40,887 nucleotides of DNA from Colwellia sp. D2M02 (GCF_018860755.1 NZ_JAHKPW010000054.1:1-40887); one strand, 5' to 3'; shown: positions 8,253-17,745, counted from the first letter of the stretch. The notes: generated by a model from the letters alone, not told the origin. Numbers and translations are program-made.

Positions 8253-9917
8253 ATGACCGAGAGCAAACCGTTAACAGGCGGCGGATTATTATTTGAAGTG
8301 TTACAACAACACGGTGTCGAGCACGTTTTTGGCTACCCAGGTGGCGCAATTATGCCTATTTACGACGCCCTGTATGACAGCGATGTTCAACACTTTCTCT
8401 GTCGTCATGAACAAGGTGCTGCTTTTTCGGCTGTTGGTTATGCCCGCGCTGCTGGTAAAGTAGGTGTATGTTTAGCCACTTCTGGCCCTGGTGCTACTAA
8501 CTTAATTACGGGTCTTGCCGATGCCCTTGCTGACTCAATTCCTGTGGTTGCTATTACTGGTCAAGTACCCACTTCGGCTATGGGTAGTGATGCTTTTCAA
8601 GAGATAGATATTTTCGGTTTATCACTTGCCTGTACTAAGCATTCATTCCAAGTAACCGACATTAATGACCTAGAAAAAGTATTGCATCAAGCATTCGAAA
8701 TTGCCTTAGAAGGTCGCCAAGGTCCTGTATTGGTAGATATTCCAAAAGATGTTCAGTTAGCTGAAGTTACTGAGCGTTTAGATAAATTATCGCATTTAGA
8801 AAATAAAGTGCATTTGCCATTAGCAGATATTAGTAATGCATTAGATTTATTAACCCATGCGCAGCAGCCTATTTTATATGTTGGCGGTGGTGTGGGTATG
8901 GCTAATGCCGTTGAGGAAACCCGACAGTTTGCTAAAGAAACTGGCATGCCAAGTGTATCTACCTTGAAAGGTTTAGGCGCCATGAACCCAGAAGATGAAA
9001 ATTATTTGGGTATGTTAGGCATGCATGGCACCAAAGCGGCAAATAACGCCGTACAACAATGTGATTTATTAGTTGTCGTTGGTGCGCGTTTTGATGACCG
9101 TGTTACTGGCAAGTTAAATGAATTTGCGCCAAATGCTAAAGTTATCCATTTTGATATTGATACTGCTGAAATCAACAAGCGCCGTGCCGCTAATGTGGCA
9201 ATTTTAGGTGACTTAAAAGCCAATCTACCTTTACTTTCTGTGCCACTAAGTATTGCCCCATGGCAAGAAAAGCTACAAGAAATGAAAGCCGATTGTGCAT
9301 GGCGTTATGACCACCCTGGCGAAAATATTTTTGCGCCTGCGGTATTAAAAGCTGTCAGCGATTTAATGCCAAAAAATACTTGTGTTACAACTGATGTAGG
9401 TCAACACCAAATGTGGGCTGCACAACATATGGACTTTAACGATCCGTGTAACTTTTTAACCAGTGGCGGCATGGGTACTATGGGCTTTGGCTTACCTGCA
9501 GCAATTGGTGCACAAATTAGTCGTCCGCATGATACCGTTATTGCCGTTTCAGGTGATGGCTCTATCATGATGAATGTTCAAGAATTAGCGACCATAAAAC
9601 GTTATCAAATTCCGGTAAAAATCGTATTAATTGATAACGCTAAACTAGGCATGGTACGTCAATGGCAAGACCTATTTTTCGATGGTCGTTTAAGTGAAAC
9701 CGATTTATCAGATAACCCTGATTTCGTCATGTTATCGACGGCGTTCGACATCAAATCAAAGCAAATCACTAAAAAGAGTGAAGTAAACGCAGCGGTTGAA
9801 GAAATGCTTGATCACGACGGTCCTTACCTTTTACAAGTAAAAATAGATGCTGCTGAAAATGTTTGGCCGCTAGTACCACCTAATACAGCTAACCATAAAA
9901 TGATGGAGAGTGTTTAA
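8253..9917 (+). CDS. ilvG: Acetolactate synthase II, large (catalytic) subunit
   Basis: A 554-aa thiamine-diphosphate enzyme that joins pyruvate to pyruvate or to 2-oxobutanoate, giving the first common intermediates of valine/leucine and isoleucine. The N-terminal TPP-binding domain has [17 protein letters not shown] and the catalytic Glu53 in RHEQGAAF. The C-terminal TPP/Mg2+ motif begins at GDG (residue 434) in [13 protein letters not shown]. Sequence and length follow the E. coli isozyme II protein (548 aa), and the frame is intact, unlike the frameshifted ilvG of E. coli K-12. It is the first structural gene behind the attenuator. Its stop is two bases from the ilvM start, so the two are likely translationally coupled. 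The Shine-Dalgarno sequence is weak. Confidence 0.96.
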   Translation: MTESKPLTGGGLLFEVLQQHGVEHVFGYPGGAIMPIYDALYDSDVQHFLCRHEQGAAFSAVGYARAAGKVGVCLATSGPGATNLITGLADALADSIPVVAITGQVPTSAMGSDAFQEIDIFGLSLACTKHSFQVTDINDLEKVLHQAFEIALEGRQGPVLVDIPKDVQLAEVTERLDKLSHLENKVHLPLADISNALDLLTHAQQPILYVGGGVGMANAVEETRQFAKETGMPSVSTLKGLGAMNPEDENYLGMLGMHGTKAANNAVQQCDLLVVVGARFDDRVTGKLNEFAPNAKVIHFDIDTAEINKRRAANVAILGDLKANLPLLSVPLSIAPWQEKLQEMKADCAWRYDHPGENIFAPAVLKAVSDLMPKNTCVTTDVGQHQMWAAQHMDFNDPCNFLTSGGMGTMGFGLPAAIGAQISRPHDTVIAVSGDGSIMMNVQELATIKRYQIPVKIVLIDNAKLGMVRQWQDLFFDGRLSETDLSDNPDFVMLSTAFDIKSKQITKKSEVNAAVEEMLDHDGPYLLQVKIDAAENVWPLVPPNTANHKMMESV

Positions 9918-9918
9918 A

Positions 9919-10191
9919 ATGAACTCGACAACTTTAAATGACTATCAACTAATTATTATTGCCGACGACAGACAAGTGGTACTTGAGCGTATTTTACAAG
10001 TAACACGCTACCGTGGTTTTTTAATTAATGGCATTAATGCACAGGTGAATACCGGCAATAAAGTCGCCACAATTACCTTACTAGTTAGCAGCTCTCGACC
10101 TATTACCTTATTAATTGATCAAATTAATAAACTGATCGACATCAAAGGTGTCACGGTAGACAATAGTGCAACGCAACAATGTAGTGCGTAA
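9919..10191 (+). CDS. ilvM: Acetolactate synthase II, small (regulatory) subunit
   Basis: A 90-aa single ACT-type domain (LIIIADDRQVVLERILQVTRYRGFLING), the size and sequence type of IlvM, which stabilises and activates IlvG. The ATG at 9919 is preceded by GGAGAG (9905-9910) at eight bases and lies one base past the ilvG stop. A GTG at 9910, overlapping the end of ilvG, is in frame but would sit inside the ribosome-binding site, so ATG is preferred. E. coli IlvM gives a feedback-insensitive enzyme; whether this one does cannot be read here. Confidence 0.9.
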   Translation: MNSTTLNDYQLIIIADDRQVVLERILQVTRYRGFLINGINAQVNTGNKVATITLLVSSSRPITLLIDQINKLIDIKGVTVDNSATQQCSA

Positions 10192-10274
10192 CAATTATAA
10201 ATAGTGCCAAATTGATTAAGTGTTTAATAAACAACAACCTAATCATATTGGAACAACAAGCATCTATAAAATTC

Positions 10275-10303
10275 CGACGGAGTGTTCCACGAATACTCCG
10301 TCG
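10275..10303 (+). promoter_or_regulatory. Intercistronic hairpin between ilvM and ilvE
   Basis: CGACGGAGT (10275-10283) and ACTCCGTCG (10295-10303) form a perfect 9-bp GC-rich stem with an 11-base loop, 25 bases before the ilvE ATG. No T-run follows, so it is not a normal terminator. It could stabilise the upstream mRNA, pause polymerase, or mark a processing site. The rest of the 137-base gap shows nothing I recognise. Confidence 0.7.
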
Positions 10304-10328
10304 ACACTAATAAGAGTAGGAAAATAAA

Positions 10329-11255
10329 ATGGCAAAAGTACACGCAGATTTAATTTGGTTCAACGGGGAACTTATGCCGTGGGAAAACGCCACGGTTCAT
10401 GTAATGAGTCATGCACTTCATTATGGTTCATCTGTATTTGAAGGTATTCGTGCTTATAACACACACAAAGGTACCTGTATTTTCCGTTTAGAAGAGCATA
10501 TTGAGCGTCTTTTTAATTCAGCAAAAATTTACCGTATGAATATTCCTTACACGCAAGCAGAGATCATTCAAGCTTGTAAAGATTCTGTGGTAAAAAATGG
10601 TTTGAAATCAGCTTATTTACGTCCGTTATTTTTCTTAGGCGATATAGGTATGGGTTTACGTCCGCCAACAGATGCGGTTGCCGATGCAATGATCGCAGCC
10701 TTTAGCTGGGAAGCATATTTAGGCGCTGAAGCTATTGAAGACGGTGTTAACGTGGGTGTTTCAAGCTGGAACCGTTTAGCGCCAAACACTATGCCAACAG
10801 CGGCAAAAGCAGGTGGTAACTACTTATCATCACAATTAATATCAACTGAAGCAGCGCGCCACGGTTATACCGAGGGTATCGCTCTTGATGTTAATAACAT
10901 GGTGAGTGAAGGCGCAGGTCAAAACTTATTTTTAGTACGTAAAGGTGTTATTTACACGCCACCGAGTTCAGCCTCAATTCTAACTGGTTTAACGCGTGAT
11001 GTAGTAATGACATTAGCGGCAGATTTAGGTTATGAAGTACGTGAAGAAGCAATTGCGCGTGACGCATTATACCTTGCTGATGAATTCTTCATGACCGGCA
11101 CAGCGACTGAAATAGTACCTGTTAAAACCGTTGATGGTTTACCTGTAGGTACTGGCTCACGCGGTCCTATCACGAAAGCATTACAAGAAGCTTTCTTCGG
11201 TATTTTTGATGGTACTACTGAAGATAAATGGGGTTGGTTAGAGTCTGTTGAATAA
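10329..11255 (+). CDS. ilvE: Branched-chain amino acid aminotransferase
   Basis: A 308-aa fold-type IV PLP enzyme that transfers the amino group between glutamate and the 2-oxo acids of Val, Ile and Leu. The start MAKVHADLIWFNGELMPWENA and blocks HALHYGSSVFEGIRAY, YLRPLFFLGD, EGAGQNLFLVRKG and TGLTRDVVMTLA match E. coli IlvE (309 aa). The PLP lysine is Lys160 in TAAKAGGNY. Shine-Dalgarno GTAGGAAAATAAA precedes the ATG. It is the third structural gene of the operon, between two hairpin-bearing gaps. Confidence 0.96.
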   Translation: MAKVHADLIWFNGELMPWENATVHVMSHALHYGSSVFEGIRAYNTHKGTCIFRLEEHIERLFNSAKIYRMNIPYTQAEIIQACKDSVVKNGLKSAYLRPLFFLGDIGMGLRPPTDAVADAMIAAFSWEAYLGAEAIEDGVNVGVSSWNRLAPNTMPTAAKAGGNYLSSQLISTEAARHGYTEGIALDVNNMVSEGAGQNLFLVRKGVIYTPPSSASILTGLTRDVVMTLAADLGYEVREEAIARDALYLADEFFMTGTATEIVPVKTVDGLPVGTGSRGPITKALQEAFFGIFDGTTEDKWGWLESVE

Positions 11256-11284
11256 ACGGCTTTTTGAGAGCTAGCGCTTTATCG

Positions 11285-11319
11285 GGAGTGCCTACCTATT
11301 GTTATAGGCTTCGCACTCC
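11285..11319 (+). promoter_or_regulatory. Hairpin after ilvE
   Basis: GGAGTGC (11285-11291) pairs with GCACTCC (11313-11319), and inside it CCTAT (11295-11299) can pair with ATAGG (11304-11308), giving a two-part stem-loop 29 bases after the ilvE stop. The following sequence CTGTTTTGAG is only weakly T-rich, so it may act as a partial terminator or a 3' protective structure. Confidence 0.6.
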
Positions 11320-11419
11320 TGTTTTGAGTTAATCTCAAGATACTAGTTACTTCATTTTTATGGCGAAAGATATAAACGAACTAAAACTAACGTACAAACT
11401 AAGGCTAGCGCCCAAACTA

Positions 11420-11479
11420 AGTTTTATTTTAAAAGCTTAATCACTAATTTTACTCTTATTAAGCTTTTAAAATAAAACT
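11420..11479 (+). repeat. Perfect 22-bp inverted repeat upstream of ilvD
   Basis: Positions 11420-11441 and 11458-11479 are exact reverse complements over 22 bases (left arm starts AGTTTTATTTT and ends AAGCTTAAT) around a 16-base spacer. The repeat ends 50 bases before the ilvD ATG. As RNA it would form a long AU-rich hairpin in the ilvE-ilvD gap. It is too long and exact to be chance. Its function is unknown. Confidence 0.85.
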
Positions 11480-11529
11480 AATAAAAACTTATTAAACATA
11501 ATACTAACCTCTAATTGGAAGTCCTGAAT

Positions 11530-13389
11530 ATGCCTAAATTAAGATCTGCTACCTCTACTCAAGGCCGTAATATGGCCGGTGCTCGTGCACTTTGGCGCGC
11601 TACAGGTATGACCGATGGCGATTTTGGCAAACCAATTATTGCGGTGGTTAATTCATTTACGCAATTTGTACCTGGTCATGTGCACTTAAAAGACATGGGG
11701 CAACTTGTTGCTGGCGCCATTGAAGAAGCAGGCGGTGTTGCAAAAGAATTTAACACCATTGCCGTTGATGACGGCATTGCTATGGGTCACTCAGGCATGC
11801 TTTACAGCCTACCTTCTCGCGATTTAATTGCCGACTCTGTTGAATATATGGTTAACGCACATTGTGCTGATGCCATGGTATGTATTTCAAACTGCGACAA
11901 AATCACCCCAGGAATGTTAATGGCTGCAATGCGTTTAAACATTCCAGTAATTTTTGTTTCTGGTGGACCAATGGAGGCAGGTAAAACCAAATTAAGCGAA
12001 CAAATTATTAAACTTGATTTAGTAGACGCTATGATTCAAGGTGCTGATCCAACTGTATCTGACGAGCAAAGTGACCAAGTTGAACGTTCAGCCTGCCCTA
12101 CTTGTGGTTCATGTTCTGGTATGTTTACCGCAAATTCAATGAACTGTTTAGCCGAAGCCTTAGGTTTAGCATTACCAGGCAATGGTTCAATGTTAGCAAC
12201 CCACGCTGATCGCGAACAATTATTCTTAAAAGCAGGTAAACAAATTGTTGAGCTAACTAAGCGTTACTATCAAGATAACGACGAGTCAGCATTACCACGT
12301 AATATCGCCAACAAAGACTCTTTTTCAAACGCAATGTGCTTAGACATTGCGATGGGCGGCTCAACCAATACTATTTTGCATTTACTGGCTACCGCACAAG
12401 AAGCTGAAATAGATTACACCATGGAAGATATGGATAAGTTATCTCGTATCGTGCCACAGTTATGTAAAGTAGCGCCATCAACACCAGATTATCATATGGA
12501 AGATGTTCATCGCGCCGGTGGTGTTATTGCTATTTTAGGTGAGTTGGCCCGCGCTAACCTATTAAAAACAGATGTTCCTAATGTATTAGGCACAACCTTA
12601 GCTGATGTTATCGCTCAGTATGATATTAAAGTTACCGATGATGAAGAGGTTAAAAAGTTCTATCGCGCTGGCCCTGCCGGTATTCGTACTACTAAAGCCT
12701 TTAGCCAAGATTGTCGCTGGGATACGTTAGACGATGACAGAGCCAATGGTTGTATTCGTAGCATTGATAATGCCTTTTCAACGGAAGGTGGCTTAGCGGT
12801 ACTTTCGGGTAATATTGCCGTTGATGGCTGCGTGGTAAAAACCGCGGGTGTTAGTGACGACAACTTAATATTTACTGGTCCTGCACATATTTTTGAAAGC
12901 CAAGACGATGCCGTTGCCGGTATTTTAGACGGTAAAGTAGTTGCTGGTGAAGTGGTGGTTATTCGTTACGAAGGCCCTAAAGGTGGTCCAGGTATGCAAG
13001 AAATGCTTTACCCAACTACTTATTTAAAATCAATGGGCTTAGGCAAAGCTTGTGCTCTACTTACCGATGGTCGTTTCTCTGGCGGTACTTCTGGCCTGTC
13101 TATTGGCCACGTATCACCAGAAGCCGCAAGTGGCGGAACCATCGCCTTAGTAGAACAAGGCGATATTATTCATATCGACATACCTACGCGTGAAATTACT
13201 CTACAAATTAGCGAAGAAGTATTAGCAACACGCCGCGCAGCAATGGAAGCTAAAGGCAAAGATGCTTGGCAACCTAAAGATCGTGTTCGCCCAATTAGCT
13301 ACGCACTGAAAAACTATGCCATGTTAGCCACGAGTGCTGACAAAGGTGCTGTTCGTAACCGCGCCTTACTAGACGGCTTAACCGAGTAA
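11530..13389 (+). CDS. ilvD: Dihydroxy-acid dehydratase
   Basis: A 619-aa iron-sulfur enzyme that dehydrates 2,3-dihydroxy-isovalerate and 2,3-dihydroxy-3-methylvalerate to the 2-oxo acids. Sequence follows E. coli IlvD nearly block by block ([52 protein letters not shown]). Cluster cysteines are seen as Cys122 in SNCDKITPG and Cys195 in CPTCGSCSG, the same numbers as in E. coli. The start is the ATG at 11530 ([14 protein letters not shown]); a TTG at 11515 is in frame but coincides with the TTGGAA that serves as Shine-Dalgarno. It is the fourth structural gene of the operon. Confidence 0.97.
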   Translation: MPKLRSATSTQGRNMAGARALWRATGMTDGDFGKPIIAVVNSFTQFVPGHVHLKDMGQLVAGAIEEAGGVAKEFNTIAVDDGIAMGHSGMLYSLPSRDLIADSVEYMVNAHCADAMVCISNCDKITPGMLMAAMRLNIPVIFVSGGPMEAGKTKLSEQIIKLDLVDAMIQGADPTVSDEQSDQVERSACPTCGSCSGMFTANSMNCLAEALGLALPGNGSMLATHADREQLFLKAGKQIVELTKRYYQDNDESALPRNIANKDSFSNAMCLDIAMGGSTNTILHLLATAQEAEIDYTMEDMDKLSRIVPQLCKVAPSTPDYHMEDVHRAGGVIAILGELARANLLKTDVPNVLGTTLADVIAQYDIKVTDDEEVKKFYRAGPAGIRTTKAFSQDCRWDTLDDDRANGCIRSIDNAFSTEGGLAVLSGNIAVDGCVVKTAGVSDDNLIFTGPAHIFESQDDAVAGILDGKVVAGEVVVIRYEGPKGGPGMQEMLYPTTYLKSMGLGKACALLTDGRFSGGTSGLSIGHVSPEAASGGTIALVEQGDIIHIDIPTREITLQISEEVLATRRAAMEAKGKDAWQPKDRVRPISYALKNYAMLATSADKGAVRNRALLDGLTE

Positions 13390-13393
13390 TATC

Positions 13394-13465
13394 ATTATGT
13401 CTACAGCCAATTTTAGACATAATAATTAACCTTACCGATGTTCGGCTAGCACAGGCCGAGCATCG
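13394..13465 (+). promoter_or_regulatory. Two hairpins between ilvD and ilvA
   Basis: ATTATGTCTA (13394-13403) pairs perfectly with TAGACATAAT (13414-13423). Directly after it CGATGTTCGGC (13436-13446) pairs with GCCGAGCATCG (13455-13465) through 11 pairs, one a G-U. Neither is followed by a T-run. They lie between 4 and 76 bases past the ilvD stop. A role in differential mRNA stability or partial termination before ilvA is inference. Confidence 0.7.
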
Positions 13466-13552
13466 TATTACCATCGCTAGCTAATGAGTAAAATTGAAAG
13501 CCACAATCAAATTCTAAAAAATTAAGTCAACCACCGTAATTTAGGCAATACC

Positions 13553-15118
13553 ATGACCGCAACGCAAGATCTACTCACGCAAAATACACAACAAGCTGAA
13601 CAACTCGATTATTTACGACGTATTCTGCTTGCACCGATTTACGATGTTGCAGTAGAAACTGAACTGACTCCACTGACTAAATTATCAACGCGTTTAAATA
13701 ATCAAATTTATTTAAAACGCGAAGACCAGCAACCTGTACATTCTTTTAAATTACGTGGTGCATACAACAAGCTCGCCAATTTAACCGAAGAACAATGCAT
13801 TCATGGTGTTATCGCCGCTTCAGCAGGTAACCATGCGCAAGGTTTAGCACTGGCAGCAAGTAAACTTGGTATAAAAGCGACTATTGTTATGCCAAAAACT
13901 ACACCCGATATTAAAGTCGACAATGTCCGTCGTTTTGGTGGCGAAGTACGCTTAGTAGGTAATAGCTTTAACGAAGCTCAAGCGGCATCTCAAGAATATG
14001 CACAAGCAGAAAACAAAACCCTTATTCACCCTTTTGACGATGTTGATGTTATTGCTGGTCAAGGTACCGTTGCTAAAGAGTTATTACAACAACTGCCCCA
14101 TGCTGACGTAGTATTCATTCCTGTTGGCGGTGGTGGTTTACTGGCTGGCATGGCGGTTTACTTAAAACAACTGAGCCCAAAAACTAAAATTATTGGCGTA
14201 GAAGCAGAAGATTCTGCTTGCTTAAAAGCGGCACTCGCCGCAGGCGGACCTGTTGATATTACTCAAGTAGGGCTTTTTGCCGACGGCGTTGCAGTTAAGC
14301 GCATAGGTGAAAACACCTTTGGTTTAATTCAGCGCTATTGCGATGAAGTAATTACCGTAAATACCGACGAAATTTGTGCTTCAATTAAAGACATTTTTGA
14401 ACAAACACGTGTTATTGCTGAGCCTGCTGGCGCTTTGTCGTTAGCTGGTTTACAAAAATATTGTCAAAGTAGCCAAGGCTCAGAGTCTTTAGCCGCAATA
14501 CTTTCTGGCGCCAACATGAACTTTCATACCTTACGTTATGTGTCTGAACGTTGTGAATTAGGCGAGAAAAAAGAAGCTATTTTAGCAGTAACCATTCCCG
14601 AAGAAAAAGGCAGCTTTAAGCGTTTTTGCCAAGCAATAGGTAATCGCGCAATTACTGAGTTTAACTACCGTTACACAGGAGAACCCAGTGCTGAAATATT
14701 TGTTGGTATTCGCCTAGGGGGCAGCGTGCAAGAACGCCAGCAATTACTACAAGGTTTAGTTAACGCTAATTATAAAGTGCGTGACTTTACCGATAATGAG
14801 CTAGCCAAGCTTCATGTACGCTATATGATTGGCGGAAAAAACATTACCCCTGCACATCATCAAAAAAATGAGCGCTTATTTAGTTTTGAATTTCCTGAGC
14901 ACCCTGGTGCCCTTGAGAAATTTCTAGCAGCAATGGGTGAGCATTGGAACATCACTTTATTCCATTACCGAAACCATGGCGCGGCATTTGGTCAAGTATT
15001 AGCAGGCTTTGATGTAGACAATAAGCAAGAGCAAGAGTTTTTTCAACATTTGGCAGATTTAGGCTACCAGTGGCAAGAAGAAACCGACAACTTGGCATAT
15101 CAAACCTTTTTAAATTAA
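13553..15118 (+). CDS. ilvA: Threonine ammonia-lyase, biosynthetic
   Basis: A 521-aa fold-type II PLP enzyme converting threonine to 2-oxobutanoate, the committed step to isoleucine. The catalytic domain covers about residues 20-340, with the PLP lysine Lys66 in HSFKLRGAYN and the glycine loop PVGGGGLLAG. Two ACT-like regulatory repeats follow (starting near KKEAILAVTIPEEKGSFKRF and FSFEFPEHPGALEKFLAAMG), as in the 514-aa isoleucine-inhibited E. coli enzyme, rather than the short catabolic TdcB form. It is the last gene of the operon, followed by a strong terminator. Confidence 0.96.
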   Translation: MTATQDLLTQNTQQAEQLDYLRRILLAPIYDVAVETELTPLTKLSTRLNNQIYLKREDQQPVHSFKLRGAYNKLANLTEEQCIHGVIAASAGNHAQGLALAASKLGIKATIVMPKTTPDIKVDNVRRFGGEVRLVGNSFNEAQAASQEYAQAENKTLIHPFDDVDVIAGQGTVAKELLQQLPHADVVFIPVGGGGLLAGMAVYLKQLSPKTKIIGVEAEDSACLKAALAAGGPVDITQVGLFADGVAVKRIGENTFGLIQRYCDEVITVNTDEICASIKDIFEQTRVIAEPAGALSLAGLQKYCQSSQGSESLAAILSGANMNFHTLRYVSERCELGEKKEAILAVTIPEEKGSFKRFCQAIGNRAITEFNYRYTGEPSAEIFVGIRLGGSVQERQQLLQGLVNANYKVRDFTDNELAKLHVRYMIGGKNITPAHHQKNERLFSFEFPEHPGALEKFLAAMGEHWNITLFHYRNHGAAFGQVLAGFDVDNKQEQEFFQHLADLGYQWQEETDNLAYQTFLN

Positions 15119-15150
15119 CCACAAACGTTACTTAATTGGCCGAACAAACA

Positions 15151-15190
15151 AAAGCCTTGACATATTATGTCAAGGCTTTATTGTTATTAA
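15151..15190 (+). terminator. Terminator of the ilv operon
   Basis: AAAGCCTTGACA (15151-15162) and TGTCAAGGCTTT (15168-15179) form a perfect 12-bp stem with a 5-base loop (TATTA), followed by ATTGTTATT. It starts 33 bases after the ilvA stop. Confidence 0.85.
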
Positions 15191-15229
15191 CAAGTAGTTA
15201 TAAATGTTAAATAAGCAGAAGGAAATAAT

Positions 15230-16162
15230 ATGTTAAAAAATGGACTAAGCAAAAAGACCGTTGATGTAAATGCCGCGCAAGCAACTAAACATATTGGTAA
15301 AGTTGTTAGTGGCGTTATCGCTCTAGCAGTTTTATGGCAAGTACCTTACACCATTGACGAAGGTCATGTTGGCATAGTTAAGCGCTTTGGTGAAGCAACC
15401 ACCCAAGTAAATCCGGGGCTACATACTAAAGTTCCCTTTGCTGACAGTATTGAAGAGTTAGAAATTCGTACTCGTAAAAATTCTGAGAATTTAAAAGCCT
15501 CTACTTTTGAGCAAATGCCTGTACAAGCGGAAGTATCGGTAAACTGGACCGTCATTCGCGCAGAAGCCTTTGAACTTTACAAAGGTTACGGCGGCTTAGA
15601 TCAATTTGAAAATAGAATTTTAGACCCACGCTTACGCTCTGCCACTAAAGATGCACTCGCACGCTTTAAAGCTGAAAAAATAATCCAAAACCGTGGACAA
15701 GTTATTCAAAAAATTGAAGAAACATTACTCGAAGCCATGGCTGAATTTCCGGTAAAGCTTGATAGTGTACAAATAGAAAACTTGGTATTACCACAAAAAT
15801 ACTTACAAAGTATTGAAACTAAGCAAACCGAAAAAAACTTAGCCGAAGCTGAAAAACACCGTTTAGAACGACAAAAACTTGAAGCACAGCGTGAGGTAAA
15901 TACCGCTGAAGCAAAACGTGATGCTGAAAAAGCCCGTGCTGACGGTAGTGCTTACGCCATAGAAATTGAAGCAAAAGCGCAAGCTGAGGCAATTCGTGTT
16001 AAAGGTTTAGCAGAAGCTGAATCTATGGTGAAAAAAGCCGAAGCCATTAAAAACAATAAAACCTTAGTTGAGTACGTCAAAGCACAACAATGGAATGGTA
16101 AATTACCAACAACGGTAATGGGTAGCGGCCAAGACATTTTGTGGAATATGAAAGAAAAATAA
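15230..16162 (+). CDS. SPFH/band-7 (prohibitin-like) membrane protein
   Basis: A 310-aa protein. It has one N-terminal membrane segment (about residues 25-42, VVSGVIALAVLWQVPYTI), then an SPFH/band-7 domain (DEGHVGIVKRFGEATTQVNPGLHTKVPFADSIEELEIR and onward to about residue 195), then a long charged Ala/Glu/Lys coiled coil (about residues 198-270). This is the layout of HflK/HflC, prohibitin and QmcA-type scaffolds, which assemble into large rings in the inner membrane and modulate proteases such as FtsH. No hflX, ftsH or NfeD partner is adjacent. Shine-Dalgarno AGAAGGAAATAAT precedes the ATG. It is a single gene between two terminators. Confidence 0.85.
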   Translation: MLKNGLSKKTVDVNAAQATKHIGKVVSGVIALAVLWQVPYTIDEGHVGIVKRFGEATTQVNPGLHTKVPFADSIEELEIRTRKNSENLKASTFEQMPVQAEVSVNWTVIRAEAFELYKGYGGLDQFENRILDPRLRSATKDALARFKAEKIIQNRGQVIQKIEETLLEAMAEFPVKLDSVQIENLVLPQKYLQSIETKQTEKNLAEAEKHRLERQKLEAQREVNTAEAKRDAEKARADGSAYAIEIEAKAQAEAIRVKGLAEAESMVKKAEAIKNNKTLVEYVKAQQWNGKLPTTVMGSGQDILWNMKEK

Positions 16163-16210
16163 GCTCATATTCATAATTTGCCAAAGCTAGTCTTCACCAA
16201 CAAAGCAAAT

Positions 16211-16242
16211 ATAGACCTAATCAAGCAATTGATTAGGTCTAT
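16211..16242. terminator. 14-bp hairpin with GCAA tetraloop between convergent genes
   Basis: Positions 16211-16224 (ATAGACCTAATCAA) and 16229-16242 are exact complements around GCAA, a GNRA-type tetraloop. It lies between the SPFH gene and the convergent 296-aa gene. The T-run is short on both sides, so termination efficiency is uncertain, but position and strength fit a shared terminator. Confidence 0.7.
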
Positions 16243-16325
16243 TACAAATAAGTCCAACACGGTTAGTGGTAAAAATAACAGCTTGAGATGAATTTAGTTA
16301 CTGGTAAAGCATTAACAAGTAACCG

Positions 16326-17216
16326 TTACCAAAATTCCTTATCTAAATATTTACCATTTTTTCGATCGTAAAAAGGGGCTTGCGCATACAACTCAGGTGT
16401 TAGTGTTGATTTTTTCAACTCTTGGTCTGATTCTGGATCCTCCATCACTTGTTGCCAGTTAAGATAAAAGCCTTTCGGAATAGGCTTAGTTTTATCCATA
16501 TAATGATTTACTTCGGTCCAAAGAATTTGTGCTGACTCAGGTGTTCTTGGCATAAAACTAACCGTGTAAACCTTTTGCCACCACATTGTTTTGGGAAATT
16601 TTTTGGGGGCGAGAAAAGCAACACGGTGCATCACCCCTTTACCGGACGATACTTTACTGGTGTATAACTCAACATCTTCTATGCCTACTGAAAAATGCTT
16701 ATCACCATTACCAATAGGAAAAATAACCAAGCCGGTTTTACGCTCAAAACGGATAAATTCATAAACACTTTCTGTATATTTTAACTTGATTAGATAAGCG
16801 ATCCCTACACTGGTAAATATGGTTAACCCCCAGCCCCAATACAAAGCAAATGATTCACGAGTTTCTATATATGAAAATAAGAGAGCGACTCCAAAAAAAA
16901 ATAATATAGCTAATACCCCTGACCATGATGTATTACCTATATATCCCATATTCATCGCGCCCATAGATAAGTATTCTGTATTAGTAAATAGTTGACCGTT
17001 ATTTTGATCAAAACTCAGTTTAGCCAACGACTCGACTTTATTCATACCTTTACCAAGTCGAAAGCTTCTTGGCTTACTGTTTTTGCTATCTAAAATAGTA
17101 TTATCCACGATCGGTTTAACAGAATTATTGCCGTTAATAAAGTACGTTAAACTCCAATACATAATACCGGCTAATAGTAATAGCATTAAGATGATAACAA
17201 GGGTTGTATCTTCCAT
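16326..17216 (-). CDS. Membrane protein of the local paralogous family (DUF6708-like)
   Basis: A 296-aa protein. It has an N-terminal membrane segment (LVIILMLLLLAGIMYWSLTYF), a soluble stretch, a pair of membrane segments (about residues 100-145: VLAILFFFGVALLFSY and GWGLTIFTSVGIAYLI), then a cytoplasmic domain with FIRFERKTGLVIFP and SAQILWTEVNHYMDKTKPIP. The last two motifs correspond to YIDREKQTISFTW and WELIQRFADNTLPLPDMP in the broken paralogues at 19.2-21.5 kb and to VIFNRRTGMVEI and WELIKNFMNIEVPLSDIP in the 373-aa gene. I know similar proteins as DUF6708-like, often near type VI effectors, but cannot confirm this. It is intact, with a weak Shine-Dalgarno (AGAAGA). Function is unknown. 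Confidence 0.6.
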   Translation of the reverse strand: MEDTTLVIILMLLLLAGIMYWSLTYFINGNNSVKPIVDNTILDSKNSKPRSFRLGKGMNKVESLAKLSFDQNNGQLFTNTEYLSMGAMNMGYIGNTSWSGVLAILFFFGVALLFSYIETRESFALYWGWGLTIFTSVGIAYLIKLKYTESVYEFIRFERKTGLVIFPIGNGDKHFSVGIEDVELYTSKVSSGKGVMHRVAFLAPKKFPKTMWWQKVYTVSFMPRTPESAQILWTEVNHYMDKTKPIPKGFYLNWQQVMEDPESDQELKKSTLTPELYAQAPFYDRKNGKYLDKEFW

Positions 17217-17247
17217 AAATGATCTTCTTTTTTCTTATTAATAGTAT

Positions 17248-17619
17248 TTAATATGCAGTTTTTTCATGTTTATGCATCGTTCGGCTTAACCAGCCTGCAG
17301 TTCCTTGACCAAAATCATGAATATGAAGGGTAATAGTATCTTCAGCCCACACTTCAGACTTTGCAGGTACATCTTCTTCATCGCGTATGCCAATAGGTAA
17401 ACGTAACTCCTGTTTAGAGGTAGGCGTAATAGTTGCGCCTTTACCTTTAGAGTAGGTGCGGCAACGCATTCTAACGTCTATTTTTTCACAGCTAAATTGC
17501 TCAAAGTATGGATACAAACATTCTTCATGAAAAGACAATCTAAAACCAGTATTGCCTTGATTAAGTATAAAAGGGGTCTGCCCCCTTTTATTTCCAATAT
17601 TCTTCCCTCTGTTGCTCAT
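17248..17619 (-). CDS. Small hypothetical protein, N-terminus possibly disrupted by a palindrome
   Basis: A 123-aa soluble ORF that I do not recognise. No good Shine-Dalgarno precedes the ATG (ATAACCAGTAAAT). Codons of the first 20 residues are occupied by the palindrome TAAAAGGGG-TCTGC-CCCCTTTTA (17568-17590), translated as KRGQTPFIL, a peptide typical of REP-like repeats read as protein. The likely native part starts near GNTGFRLSFHEECLYPYF and includes KQELRLPIGIRDEEDVP, a weak echo of DNELRLPLDSSSL in the 373-aa neighbour. It may be a truncated gene. It is in the same direction as, and between, two members of the paralogous family, 31 bases upstream of the 296-aa gene. Confidence 0.4.
   Translation of the reverse strand: MSNRGKNIGNKRGQTPFILNQGNTGFRLSFHEECLYPYFEQFSCEKIDVRMRCRTYSKGKGATITPTSKQELRLPIGIRDEEDVPAKSEVWAEDTITLHIHDFGQGTAGWLSRTMHKHEKTAY
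17568..17590. repeat. REP-like GC-rich palindrome
   Basis: TAAAAGGGG (17568-17576) and CCCCTTTTA (17582-17590) form a perfect 9-bp inverted repeat around TCTGC. Palindromes of the AAAGGGGTCTGACCCCTTT type are widespread bacterial intergenic repeats, some mobilised by REP-associated (RayT/TnpA-REP) transposases. No such transposase is in this window. Its location inside an ORF is unusual. Confidence 0.6.
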
Positions 17620-17745
17620 ATTTACTGGTTATATTGAGCCGTTAACATCCATCTTGAATATATTTGAATAACTCAGTACTTAATTTTAAAAAAGAGTACC
17701 CAAAGCGATAACAGACGACAGTAAACGACATTGTTATTATACAAA

